A stretch of DNA of 64,000 nt from Cladopsammia gracilis (lineage: Eukaryota; Cnidaria; Anthozoa; Scleractinia; Dendrophylliidae), in assembly GCA_022457155.1 (NCBI GenBank), contig JAJGOT010000071.1, positions 1,814,501 to 1,878,500 of the forward strand, given 5' to 3'. The translations under genes and the position numbers were made by a program. This document shows positions 10,828 through 22,380 of the stretch, piece by piece. Below the pieces are notes generated by a model that was not told the origin of the DNA, searched no databases, and saw only the letters and a list, made by a program, of their open reading frames with translations. Within the stretch, counting starts at the first letter, position 1, and every line of letters begins with the position of its first letter.

Positions 10828-13404
10828 ACGTCAAGATAATAGACTGTAATGTCCAGCAAGATATGCAAGGCAAGATATAATTCTATTCATTTCATGTATA
10901 ATGCCAATTATAATTAACATGTATATAACCGAGACCACCGGGATTCAAACTCGGGTCATATTGATGAGAGGCGACCTCGTCTCCCTGTGTTTTCAACTAT
11001 TGGATTTAACTGTATGAAGTAACTTAAATCAACAACTCCTTCGATGGAATCGAATTGAGCTTAAGCACATCGGCAAAACAAAGTAAAAGAACGTTGTGAC
11101 TCCAAGCTGGGTGGAGGGTTTCGTGCGTTCCACTTGGTGCTTGTCTACTTTCTCGCTTTCCCGTTAGGCAACTGACAGTCTGGTCGGGGTGATCCTCCAA
11201 ACCCGAGTGAAATCGGCGACATTCTAGCGAGCATTGCACACAGGTACTGTATCGCACGTCAACGCAATTGACTACCGGGTGGCTCAATCCAGAGCCAACC
11301 AATACTGTACCGTGCTGTTAGGATGACAGGTAGTTTCAACGGGTCCCTGGCGAGCTCATCACGAGGGCTGTAGCTGAAAGGACGGTCTGTATTCAAGCGG
11401 GGGTCACCAACTTTCGTTTCTGTTCTTAATTTTCTGGATCAAAAATGCCAATAATATAAACTAACTACAGTTTTTCTTATAAAGACTTGTTGCTCTGTAA
11501 TAATAGTATTATAATAATTTAACCTAAAAAGTCACATTTCTGAAATCCGAATGAAGGAATGGACGAATTAACTAAGGTGATCCTGGAAATCTTGATGCAA
11601 TGATGAAAGCAGTTGTATGTAAAGCGCAGAATATATTCTGGCCTGACTGAATGGGATTCGAATTAACCCATGTACAACAAGAGCTCTGCCACTAATCTAT
11701 CAATCCCCACTGCTTACAATTTGCGAGGAAATAAAATTACTGTTGCAAATGTCTATTATGAAACATCACGGACAAGAACAGGGGATGATAACTCACCTTA
11801 GCTGAAGAGCCATCTGTTTATAAACCGTACTGACTGATTGTGTTTTAAGTTTGTAGATGTGTATCAACTAGACAGAAACGCTTAGTTGAATGGCAATAAA
11901 ACTGAAGTCATGTCTCTCATCAAGTTTGGTAAGTTACTTTATAATAAAAAAATCAAATGATATGTAAATGTGACGTAATAAAATAATAGCTACCTCAATC
12001 ACCACCAGCGGATAGGAAAATTGGAGAAAAATCCTCTGAGTTTAATGAGAACCACTTACATACCTACGCGAATATGAAAAGAAGTCCGGATTCGAAACCT
12101 GAGAAAAGTCTTTCTATGTGCATAATGTTTATTTTTTAATTTTGTTTATTATTGGTTATTACTTTTCATTTGTTATTTAAGGCGCGTACACGTGAATTTG
12201 AATGAAATTTTAAGAGGTTTAAAGAAGGGATAGAAGAAAGAAAATGATTTTCGGAACACGAACAGATAATTGATACCCTAATGTTCTCCTTACGGCCAAT
12301 AATGTTTGAAGGGCTAACTTTAATATCTTGTAATTTATTATTTCTTTTTTCAGTTTGGCACAAACTACAACTCATGATGACCTTGATTCTTGGAAAAAGT
12401 CGACTGTGTGCTAATAGAATAGAAGACTAATGGAACAAACATTAAGGTATGCGAGCTTCGTAAAAGTAGCTTAACTCTGGGGACTATTTTTTCTCGATTA
12501 TTTTTTGGCAGACATTGTATAAACGGCTCAATAGAATAAAGCATTGCCAACGCTGTGTCATATAGCGTTCCTTTAGGTCAGCAACAAGTAAAGGTATCTG
12601 GGACGAAAATGCTTATTAGTTAGATCAGGGGACAAGGCCGGATAATAATAGTTGAAGAGATAAAAGAAACTGACTGAAAATATTCCAATCTCTAGTCTAG
12701 TCTGCACCTCAATATGGCAGTTAGGTTTTGGGTCTTTGCGCACTACACTTTTAGATAATAATTATGCTTAACCGGCGCCCGTTCTCTCAAGTCATGTGTG
12801 CTTGCGCTGCTATTTCGGGACCAAATCACGAGCTCATTTTCCCCGGCTCGGAGAACAGAAAGCTGAGTCTAGTAAAATCCGTTATTCAACCACTAACTTT
12901 GAATCTGTTCTATTTTAGGGCGTTTTCATTGGTTAGGAAGACACCATGAGTTTGTTTATCTGGATTTCACTTCACTGGAAACTGATACGCTAGCCTTTCA
13001 AGAGTGTTCACTTCATCGTAAAGAGTCAGACAGACAAAGCTGCTGTTTATGAAATAAAAACAATGTTATTTTCTGACAATAATGATAAAAAATTATGGAT
13101 AAAAGGGTTAGAATAATTTTTATATCGATGTCATAGCAGTGATTGCAAGTGTCTCGGTTGTATGAGAGAGACAACGACAATAATGACCAAATTTAGATCG
13201 ACGAATAGTTTGCTGCTTCGAAAAGAAAACGATTTTCGTTCATTAATATTTTACAAAACAAAGATTTTCGATAGGGTGGATTATATTGTGTTCTCTCATC
13301 TCGGTTTTCAAATTTTAGTCTATAGGACGACAACTAGACATGAGTAGATTCAACCGCACATAATCTTTTCGGAGGTCTTTGTTTAGAGTGTACGTAATCT
13401 ACAT
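10828..13404. other. Intergenic, no confident gene
   Basis: Contains two weak tRNA-like B boxes on the minus strand (GAGTTTGAATCCC at about 10940-10955; ATTCGAATCCC at about 11650-11665), possibly SINE relics. A tiny two-exon ORF (ATG 11910, donor at 11930, acceptor near 12354, stop near 12428) is in phase but only about 30 residues long, so chance is likely. Nothing else is recognised. Confidence 0.4.
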
Positions 13405-13864
13405 GCCGGGCCCGGTTATTCGAAAGCTAATTGGCACTAATATAGGACTTAAAACCAGTTTCTGCTGAATTATATGCCTTCCGGCCTTCTCGCGAGTGAA
13501 ATTCATATTCAGAACAAAACATGAACTCGGGACAAAAATGTTACAGAAATCCTCATTTAAAATTTAGCACTGAAGTAGTAAAGCAAAATAGAACTAACTA
13601 AAAACTAAATCAAAATAATAATCTTAATCTAACATTAAAGAAATAAATTACTATTGAACAGGTAATAAAAAAATAAAATGATAATATCAATGCAAAGAGG
13701 TATCACCTTTGAGCAGTTGTTCAGTTTAAGCATATCAGTGTGGATTTCTGTAAATTCCTCTCGTCCTACTTTCGTACTATGCTAGAATTAGCACTTTGGG
13801 CAAGAGAAACGTAAGCCGCAAACTTGAGATAGGCGCGACTAAATTGGTTTTCGAACAACCGAGC
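13405..13864. repeat. Foldback element related to MITE family C
   Basis: Left GGGCCCGGTTATTCGAAAG and right TTTTCGAACAACCGAGCC are inverted and match the ends of the element at 8756-8994. The body is AT-rich with no coding potential. Confidence 0.65.
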
Positions 13865-14330
13865 CAACAACATTATTGTTAAAAGACAGCTGAACGAAAA
13901 CATGCAAGTTTATAATTGAATTGAAAAATTTTTTATATTGCTTTGTAATATTTTATGCAACTGAATAAAATATTGTAATCGACTTTGGCTTGAGTAGCAG
14001 TCATTTTAAAGGCAACAAGGCCTGGAATGCGAGACAAGACACGTCGAGCTAACAATTTATACTTGAGATGTTTTTACGACTTTTAAATGCTAAGGCACTG
14101 GTCCATGTAAGACTGAGCAACCTGTTCTTCTCACCTTTCTTGCTCTCTAAAATGACTGCTACCAGGCTACACAGTCTCCTCTTATTTTGTTCTACCTGTA
14201 CACTCGCTGTAAAGAGCGAGTGTAGAAATGGAAAACTAGAATTGCTTAAGGCTAAGCCTTGTAAATGTTCGGGTTCAACAAGAGCAAGAGGCAGAGAGAT
14301 ACTTGCTCTTATTTGACCTGTAACTCAGTC

Positions 14331-15870
14331 GCCCGTACACTTTCATCAACTCTCATACGCTATCGTTATTTTTTACCATATGCGCACGTTTTCATCTGAC
14401 TCCCATGCGCTACAATAAACCTCCACGTATCCTTAACAACTTACTACCCTCTCATCAACTCTCAAAAGCGGTTTCGTCCACCACTTTGCGGCGTTCGATC
14501 AAGGTCATTCGATCTCTTCAACTTTCTTGAGCTCATATCAACTTCTTCTTATCTCGTCAAAGTTAGCGATATTTTAAACTTTAATCATAAACTCGCTTGC
14601 GTTCTCGTATGCTGTCGGCGATTCGCAGAGGTTTTGTCAACGTTCGTGCGATGTCGTCACCAACCATGCGCTCTTATCATTTTCCATAACCTCTCGCCTA
14701 CCTTCGTACGCAGTCATCAACCCTTTTGCTGCCTGATCAAACCCTTGGTGGCTCATAAAAACTCTCTTTAGCTATAGTCCACAACGGTTCGCTGTCGTCG
14801 ACTCTCAGGGGCTCACGTCAAACTTCGTACGATGTCGTGAACTATAATGCGGTCTCTATCGTGTCGTCAATTACCACGAGGTCTTACCAGCTATCACGCA
14901 TTTTAATCAAATTAGTCTAATACTCTCTGAACACTTAACTTTGAAGTGCTATTTCAAACCTTTGTACCCTCCATCGCTTCACACTCTAGCTTTCTCGTCA
15001 ACCTTCGTACGCTGTAATCAACCTTTAATCTTTTATTGAAAATGTAATTGCCGATAGCGAGGGCAATCCGGCAATGTTATCATTTGTCATTCGCTCTCGT
15101 CAATCTTCGTACATGGTCGTTCACTCTTTAACTTTCACGTCTACCTTCGTACGCTCTCGTCAATCTCCGTACATGGTCGTTTACTCTCCAGATTTCTCGT
15201 GTACCTTCGTACGCTCTCCTCAATATTCGTACATGGTCGTCCACTCTCAAGCTTTCTCGTCCACCTTCGTACGCTCTCGTCAATCTTCGTACATGGTCGT
15301 TCACTCTCTAGCTTTCTCGTCAATGTTCGTACATAGTCGTTCACTCTCAAGCTTTCTAGTCCACCTTCGTACTCTTTCGTCAAACTTCGTACATGGTCGT
15401 TCACTAGCTCTCAAGCGTTCTCGTCCACCTTCGCACGCTTTCGTCAATCTTCGTACATGGTCATTCACTCTCTAGCTTTCTTGTCAATCTTCGTACGCTC
15501 TTGTCGTTCTTCGTACATGGTCGTTCACTCTCCAGCTTTCTCACCCACCTTCGTAGGCTGTCATCAGCTATCATGTGCTGCATCAGTTCTCCTTTGCTCT
15601 CTTCAATCCTTGTACACCCTCGTCAATTCTCGTGCGCTCTCCTCCTACGCCGTCGTCGACTCTAACGCTCTTCCATCGGCCTCGTACGCTGTCGTAGACT
15701 ATCATGCGCTCCCGTCATTTCTAATTAGCTGTCGTCAATTTTGGTGCAACTCCATCACCTTTTATGCAGTATCGTCACACTTCTTACGCTCTCGTTAACT
15801 CTCATGCACTTTTGTTGGCGTCGTGCGTTGTTATCAATTATTTTTCACTCTCGTCAACCCTCCCAACATC
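14331..15870 (+). repeat. Satellite: 20-bp units with 60-bp higher-order repeat
   Basis: The whole 1.5 kb can be cut into 20-bp units near CGTCAACCTTCGTACGCTCT. Outer units are strongly diverged but keep the 20-bp register. In about 15105-15540 three variant units combine into a 60-bp higher-order repeat recurring with few changes; TTCGTACATGGTCGT falls once per 60 bp. Because 60 is divisible by three, it is open in frame and yields a periodic ORF (15074-15475) with a 20-residue repeat around SRQSSYMVVHSL. I consider this non-coding. Confidence 0.9.
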
Positions 15871-16214
15871 AAATCACTAGCTAAGGTTTTTTTTTCCAGT
15901 TTGTAAGTCAGTCCATAAATTGTCCAGGTCCAGAGACGCAGAGGTGCGAGCTTTTGTGCTCAGGCTCTCTCGGTTAAAAGAACTGCGGAGCTCTGGAACG
16001 AGAATATAAAATAAAACATGTCTCGCGTGGAAATTTGCTCTCTCGCTTATACTCCTTGTAGGTTTGAATAAAGTTCATTTTGTCTCAATGCATTGAGTGA
16101 AAAGATTTGCATTATTGGATAAGCTACCACAAATACTTGATGCAATGTTTTTTTTTTTCACATTTTATTGTTTAATATATTAGGCTTGGCCGTACAGCGA
16201 AGCCCTCTGAACAG

Positions 16215-16385
16215 AAAGCTAATGATAAGCTTAACTAAGGTGAAAGGTCGGAAGCACATGACGACCGGGCTACTTTTTCAATTTTGTGGATCTGATGAAT
16301 TTGAAGATGAAATTCACTTCCTTTTCCACTGTCCTTAATACTCAATTCTTAGGGACGGATTTTACAGGAAAATAAGGTATCACTC
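16215..16385 (+). pseudogene. LINE reverse transcriptase C-terminal relic, part 1
   Basis: Translation gives KHMTTGLLFQFCGSDEFEDE then IHFLFHCP, followed by an in-frame TAA and then YSILRDGFYRKIR. This is the cysteine/histidine segment closing many LINE pol proteins (C...EDExHFLFxCPxY). The conserved motif is legible, but a stop codon and insertions break it. Continuation is at 17235-17345 after inserted repeats. Confidence 0.75.
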
Positions 16386-16390
16386 GAAAG

Positions 16391-16452
16391 GGAAGGGGGA
16401 GAATTCAGGCGCGCGAGAACGCGAAGAGCACGCCTGAATTCTCCCCCTTCGA
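16391..16452. repeat. Near-perfect hairpin
   Basis: AAGGGGGAGAATTCAGGCG and CGCCTGAATTCTCCCCCTT are exact inverted copies separated by about 22 bp. It interrupts the LINE relic; probably a small foldback insertion. Confidence 0.85.
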
Positions 16453-16479
16453 ACGCTTGCCACGCAGGCTAGGGTATAT

Positions 16480-17234
16480 CACCTACCAAATATGCATCGA
16501 AACTACTAGCAAGTAACTGGGCTAGTATTGTAAGTAGTTTTATTAGTATTGTAAATAGTGTAAGTAGCTTTAGTATTGTAGAGTGGTTTTACTTCATCTG
16601 TGAAATAGATAGTAGGATTTTACGCCGTAGTACTTCGTATCAGTTTCTATTATCCTCGAATATTAGAGTGATTTTACTTCATCTGTGAAACACTATCTAA
16701 CAAGTGTGTGATAGTCAAAATTAAACAAAAGAAAACAAAGGAATTATAGTCTAAAAGTGCGTACTATTCTACTAACTATTTCACACAGATGAAGTAAAAT
16801 CACTCTAGAGCGATTACAGTTAACCCGTGAAATAGTACGCACTATTGGACAATAATTCCATTGTTTTCTTTTGTTTAATTTGGACTATCACACACTAATT
16901 GTTGGATTGTGAATCACTCTATCTAGGTCTAGCGCTAGTGTAATAGATAGTGATAGATAAAGTTACACACTAACTAATAGTTTCTGTTTCACAGTTGAAG
17001 TAAAATCACTCTAAGTATCTGTCGTGATTATTATTGTAAATAGTGTAAGTATCTTGAGTATGTAATTAGCTGTACTGTATTGTATGTAATCATATTAGTA
17101 TTGTGTAGTATGTAATAAGCTGTACTGTATTGTAAGTAGTCGTACTTTATTGTAAGCAGCGTAAGCAATTGCATTGTAAGTATTATAAGTTTCTAAAGAA
17201 AAAAAAAGAAAAAAAAATAACACCTACCAAATAT
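16480..17234 (+). mobile_element. Retroposed insertion with 14-bp target-site duplication
   Basis: CACCTACCAAATAT occurs at 16480-16493 and again at 17221-17234. The intervening 727 bp consists of GTATTGTAAGTAG-type repeats (LINE 3'-UTR-like) and ends in an A-rich tail. Several MITE family A copies are nested in it. The matching flanks plus A-tail fit target-primed reverse transcription. It splits the LINE relic. Confidence 0.7.
16578..17013. mobile_element. Nested cluster of MITE family A
   Basis: An outer copy opens at about 16578 (TAGAGTGGTTTTACTTCATC) and closes at about 17013 (GAAGTAAAATCACTCTA). Within it lie a full copy at 16664-16807 and an adjoining copy at 16806-16921, each with TAGAGTGATT/ATCACTCTA-type ends and the conserved core words. 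Successive insertion into TA sites of the same family is the simplest reading. Confidence 0.75.
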
Positions 17235-17350
17235 AAAACAGTTATCCCCTTCAGAAGCTACCAATGAATTAATGAACTCTCGTAATTATTTTGTAAATAT
17301 TCAAATGGTGAAATTCATACTTTCATGCTCAGATCTTCGCAATAATCAAA
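17235..17350 (+). pseudogene. LINE reverse transcriptase C-terminal relic, part 2
   Basis: The frame reading SEATNELMNSRNYFVNIQMV then KFILSCSDLR resembles the extreme C-terminus of LINE pol proteins and follows part 1 (16215-16385) once the insertion between the 14-bp duplications is removed. No function expected. Confidence 0.55.
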
Positions 17351-17861
17351 TTATCAATCCAGACTGATTCATCTTAGTTGTACTTTCTCTTTCTTTATTA
17401 TATTATTGTAATTTCATTTTGTTATGTTGTAATGCTTTTGCGCGTACGGCTCGGTAGTGAGCTGACTGTGACTGAGCTGTAAGATCTAAGATGGCGTCCT
17501 CGTCATCGATCACTTCTGGTTCCAGTTCAGATAGTTCAGCAGCTGACTGACTATTTTCAGACTAGTGTAATGCTTCAATATAATAGGTGATGATAAGATT
17601 ATCAGGCTCATTCTTAGTCTGACTATTTGACGAATCTTGATTGATGTTATAGGTAAAAAAAGCCGGTGAGCATTTTGCTAATTCTGTAGAGTAAAGAATA
17701 ACGGCAGATGATATGTAAGACATGTAACGACACATTGTTTGATATTTATTAAAAACTGACCTGCAGTTACCACTCAGATAAGGGTTTGTTCCTTGTTTTG
17801 TCTTTATTCGTCCTGTTCTGTATTTATTTTGCCAAAAAATCAAGTAGCATAATTTTGATGG

Positions 17862-18007
17862 TAGAGTGGTTTTACTTGACCTGTGAAACACTATGTAACA
17901 ATTAGTGTGTGATAGTCCAAATTAAACAAAAGAAAACAATGGAATTATAGTCTAATAGTGCGTACTGTTCTACTAACTATTTCACAGGTCAAGAAAAACC
18001 ACTCTAG
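17862..18007. mobile_element. MITE family A, copy (TAGAGTGGTTTTACTT ends)
   Basis: Ends TAGAGTGGTTTTACTTGACC and AAAACCACTCTA are inverted, and the interior ATTAGTGTGTGATAGTCC matches the other copies in reverse orientation to copy 1. Confidence 0.85.
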
Positions 18008-18009
18008 GA

Positions 18010-19160
18010 AATATAATTTAGAGAAACTAGCATAATTTCGGCATAATTTCCCAAAAATTCTGAGCACTGCTAGAAGCATAATATGCCACTTTTACGAGCA
18101 CGATCGACAAAAGCCCAGGGGCAGGAGGAGCATCGGGTAATGGAAGGGGGGAAGGAAGGGAGGAGAGAAGAAAAGGAAGGCCTGACACAGCAGTCACTCA
18201 CTGGCTTTTGTCGAACGTCACTATAACGGCCAAGTTTATTAGTGCTCGGGAGTCCTGGTTTATCCTACACATACCAAAGATAGCTTTCTTAACATTTACA
18301 TCTAATTCACTGTGCAAGATACATCCATTTAATATAAACACAAGTTAAAACGCGCCTTTTAACATGTTAATAACAAAAAGAAATAAAAAAATCAGAATTT
18401 CAGAAAAATCCTCCCCGTCTCTGCAGAGTCTCTGCAGAGTCCCACCCTCACCGACCCACCCACACGAGGAGGTTCTAACAAGCTAATGGTGCTATGATCT
18501 TTATATGAGGCGACAACTTCTTTTCCTCCCTTGTAGGAACATTTTCTAAAATGTGCACGAGGCGTTGCCTCGTTTTGGTACTTAGCTTGTTTTCGTCCTA
18601 TTACGTCATAAAATAACTGTTTTAATTCATAACTCTGGCAGACGTCTTGAACTCGTGGATTAAGAAAAATATTAAAAAAAAACTTAACCACCCTTTAATT
18701 TTATTTAGTACCTTTTGCTCGCTGTTGATAAAAGTTAGCGGAAACTATTTTCCCTCTCGTGCCCGACATTTTTTATTTTTTTATATCAAAGATTTTTTTG
18801 TTATTGTTATTTGCAGGGCCCCACAGAAAACCACCATGAGTGGGATGCCTGGATAAATATTGTTATTATTATCATAAGCTAACGAAGGCGTATTACCATA
18901 TATACAGTACTATTATATTAATTATTTGAATCCTTAAGGAAACTATTGCATGTCATTCACTCAACAGATGAAACCTTAATCGTTGCATCTGCTGACACTG
19001 TTTTTATCAGAACATCGTTTTAAAAGTTGACCAGATACACCGTGGAGAATTTAGAAAACCGTTAAAAACAAGTTACAAGATCAGAACGGAATCATCGCTT
19101 TCGTTATTGCACTTTCGTGACTCAAACAGCCTATCGACTTTAGGCATATCTTAACCTGCA
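18010..19160. other. Intergenic, no confident gene
   Basis: Purine-rich tract at 18140-18180 (GGAAGGGG-type), a duplicated GTCTCTGCAGA word at 18417-18437, otherwise AT-rich. A possible terminal exon (acceptor TTTGCAG at 18816, stop TAA at 18854) has no partner exon and is not called. Confidence 0.4.
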
Positions 19161-19226
19161 ATCACCTCACCTCACCTCACCTCACTGATGAGATCTGCAA
19201 TCACCTCACTGATGAGATCTGCAATC
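19160..19226 (+). repeat. Short tandem repeats (CACCT and 24-bp unit)
   Basis: A CACCT-CACCT run is followed by two copies of a 24-bp unit close to CTGCAATCACCTCACTGATG plus AGAT. Confidence 0.8.
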
Positions 19227-19384
19227 AGCGGGCCAATTGTTAAAAGAAGCAAATGAGAGAAGTCTTTTAAAATTTTCAAGGCATTAGTTCTTAATTTACA
19301 AATATATATCAAAATTTCGTAGCAAAAGTATATATATAGAGTATTACACATTTCAGAAACATGACAATGTTTTAGTTTGGAAAA

Positions 19385-19420
19385 CATGTTTCGGATACTT
19401 CGGTATCCATCATCAGTTCA
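19385..19420 (-). ncRNA. Hammerhead-like motif, copy A
   Basis: Minus strand reads CTGATGA, one extra T, GGATAC-CGAA-GTATCC (perfect 6-bp stem with tetraloop), then GAAA. This is the CUGAUGA...GAAA core of a hammerhead ribozyme with a one-base bulge before stem II. An outer helix AAACAT/ATGTTT closes it. Such motifs are known in Penelope-like elements and animal retrozymes. The bulge makes activity doubtful. Confidence 0.4.
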
Positions 19421-19909
19421 GGATGTTTACAAAATTTGTAATAGTATATATAAATTAAATAACAAAGAAATGTTGATTGTAAATAGTAGAAATAATAGCT
19501 AATTACAAAATTAGCGGAAAACAAATAACTTGATACGGATATAGATCTGTGAAAATATTACATAATACTAAAGGGATACAAAAACAAGCACAACAATGTT
19601 GACCCATCTGTTGCTTTCACAAGCTTGTTGGCGTCTTTTGTCATTTTGGAGATGAATGGGATTACTTTGACATAAAACTGACCTTGAAACTGCAGCAGTT
19701 GTAGCAGATGTTACTTGAACATCAGTTGGGGGATTGATACACTCAATAGAATCTCAAGAAGCATTAAACGAACAGAAGATCGGATTTATCAAGAATGAAG
19801 GTTGAGTATCAGTTTTTTTTATCAAAGAAAACAGCAGATATCGCAATCAGAAAGAACAAAAACAAAAAAATGTTTTGATACTGTATTTTTTGTATCATAT
19901 TTTAGAGAG

Positions 19910-20290
19910 TTCTTAAAGGGACATGTCCCACCGGAAAAAACAAAACATCTCGCCAGTTACTTTATTTCCGTGTTATATCGCACAATGCCACCGAATATAC
20001 AACTTAATTAAATAAAAAGATTCTATGGAGCAAAACAGAAGCACTAGCTTGGAGATTAAGTGCAGGATTGCAAAAATGTAAGTGGATTGCAGTTCATCAA
20101 GTTTGATTTCGTGAACGGCGTTCAAAAAGTAATAAATTGCCATTTTTATGGATTTTTCAGCCGTTACTTTGTCCGGCTTTTGGCGATATTTTCTTCCTAT
20201 CTCAAGACGCGATAAAGCACGCAAGCAAGCTTCTGGCCATAATAATGAAAATACGATATATATAAGCCGGATCACTGTTCCTTTATGTAA
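19910..20290 (-). mobile_element. MITE family D, copy 1 (TTAAAGGGACA ends)
   Basis: Left TTAAAGGGACATGTCCC and right GGATCACTGTTCCTTTA are imperfect inverted ends. The interior matches 37637-38117 and 50286-50585 in reverse complement (shared words around AATTTAGTTGTATATTTGG and AAGCTTGCTT). Confidence 0.7.
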
Positions 20291-20778
20291 AAAAAGTGAT
20301 AACATTTTTTTTCCTTGCGAGACATCTTTAAAATGTATCGTAAAACGTATTTTAACGCATTTCATATCCAGTAATTTAATACCAACGAAATTGTATTAAA
20401 GGTAAACGATCCTTTCGATCCTTTTCAGATAATCACCTTTTCATTTCTATCTAATTTTGCCTTATTTTTACCTTCTCTTCGGCAAGTATGAATATTTTGT
20501 ATCATTTTGATTTCACTAATTATTGCCGGTGTGGCTTATGTTTTATCAGCAAGCAACCTGATATTGCTATTTCCATTTTAGTTTCCTACAGTATTTTTCA
20601 AAGAAAAAGAAAGTGTTCCATTTTTCCATGCTTGTCAGCAGTGTAATGCTAATTTTTGCCAAGTTTAACCATTTTTTTTTATTTTTTATATCTCAACAGA
20701 CTATTTTTTTTCTTGGATATTGGACACTTGTTTCCTTTGTGTTTGGTAACGTTTGCTTCCTTTTAGCGGCTGAACTGT

Positions 20779-20884
20779 AGAATACCCGGCCACTTATTTG
20801 CATCTCGTTAAATAAGAATGGATCTTTTTGTTTATATGCTTCTTAAAACGTTTAGGGATATGTAAATTAGTGGCCGGGTATTCT
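20779..20884. mobile_element. Short MITE (AGAATACCCGGCCACT ends)
   Basis: 106 bp, with AGAATACCCGGCCACTTATT mirrored by AATTAGTGGCCGGGTATTCT. Non-coding. Confidence 0.85.
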
Positions 20885-21439
20885 GAAATCGCGGGTTTGT
20901 CTCGGTGTAAAAACCTATGACTTATTTCTTTGTCTTCTATCTTTGTTGTCTTGCACTCTATTGTTTCAGTACCTTTGTTTCCGTTGTTTCACGTCACTCG
21001 TGAGTTTGGCAGGTTTTTATACCGCGAGGATGAGCCAAAATCGCTCCCTTTCAGCTTTTTGTGTTGGAGAACACCGTTTGTTAAACTAAAGTGGGCCTGT
21101 CAATAATGCAAACACTTATTGTTAGGTTAACAGAGTTTGTTTAAAAGGTTTAACTTGATGATCGATTGTAGACACCAACGCACCAACGGCTACGAATGAA
21201 ACTTTCGGAGACAGTTAACACGACTTACATGACGTTTTTCCTTATCTTCATAGGGAGAAATGGGCCGGTCAGTTATCATTTAGCCGCAAGAAATTGTCAC
21301 AACTAAGAAACAAAATTATTTTGGTAACTTAATTCTGACCCCATCATATCTCTAATCTGTACTCTCACAATTTTCAAATCTGACTACAAGTTAAAGGGTC
21401 TATCACAGGGACAAAAATTAGAATGTAATTGACACCGAC

Positions 21440-22000
21440 ATTATATTAAGGAGGCTATGTCAACATTTTTAGTGTTTCTCTAAAAAGACAAACTACATCT
21501 TTTATATCAGTGGAAGCACAAAAGTAATGGCCAGTTTTGTTTAAAATTATTCTACTAGTGTTCTAAGAGTAAAAATAAGTGTCTTGGGCTGGAGATGGCC
21601 AGGATAGAAATGGATTGCAACTTGAAAAAATTGGGGTGTTTCTTAGTGTTGCGGAAGCCATTGTTGGTTAGCTTTTGTGTTGTGGTGTGGGTATTGTTCA
21701 GTGCCTTTTGAATCTTTTGTTTTACGTCATTTGGTGATCACACTATCTGCAACACCAAGAAACTACCAAAAATTGGGCAAATTTTTTCAAGTTTATCGCT
21801 TATACATTGGAAAACTCGCTAAAACTCTGCGCTTATGGTTTATTTACTCTTAGAAATTTCACTTAATATGTCAGTGTTCTATTAGCATTTCGTGTACGAC
21901 AAAGACACTTAGTTTTAATTTCGGGCAGCTTCGACCCAAAAACCTCAAAATCACCAGATAAGTAATCCAAGTGACTGTTTGTGATTAATTTGATTTTGGG
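21440..22000 (+). repeat. Dispersed repeat family E, copy 1
   Basis: Long stretches match the reverse complement of 43030-44045, for example TTGTTTAAAATTATTCTACT, ATAAGTGTCTTGGGCTG, and CATTTCGTGTACGACAAAGA near the other end. Starts near GGAGGCTATGTCAACATTTT. No coding capacity; probably a non-autonomous DNA transposon. Confidence 0.75.
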
Positions 22001-22206
22001 ATGTTTGCATGTCAGAGAAATTGCATGCATGGATTACTGGATATTACTGAATGAGCTATGTCATTTTCATTGGAAGTAGAAAATAATCTCACGAATTATG
22101 CGAATGTTATTGCAGGGAACATGCCACATGTATCTGTGAGCGCAAAGGTATGAAGTGCTTGCTGCAATTTGTTTCATATATATATTTTTTATTTCGATGA
22201 CATAAC

Positions 22207-22380
22207 CCTCCCATAGGGCTGGTTCCCACTAGCGACGTAATCGGAAGCGGAGTTGGAATCGGAAGCGTAAGGAGCCTTAAGTTCTAATGTAAATAAACTG
22301 AAACGGAGTCTCAATCGGAATCGGAAGCTTAACGGAATCAGAATCGGAAGGATCAGAAGGTTCCCTTTTTCTTAGCAGAG
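22207..22380 (+). repeat. Transposon terminus (GGCTGGTTCCCACTA) with GGAATCGGAAGC repeats
   Basis: Begins GGCTGGTTCCCACTAGCGAC and continues with degenerate GGAATCGGAAGC/GGAAGCGGAG units. The same terminus in inverted orientation, with GCTTCCGATTTCGCTTCC repeats, ends at 32137. Typical TIR plus subterminal repeats of a DNA transposon. Confidence 0.65.

Noticed and set aside
15074..15475. 133-aa ORF with 20-residue repeat as a repetitive protein gene
   Set aside because: It lies entirely in a satellite whose 60-bp period is a multiple of three; flanking diverged units are not open, and no splice or start context supports it.
19160..19226. CRISPR-like array
   Set aside because: Only two 24-bp units plus a CACCT run without spacers, in an animal genome; a simple tandem repeat.
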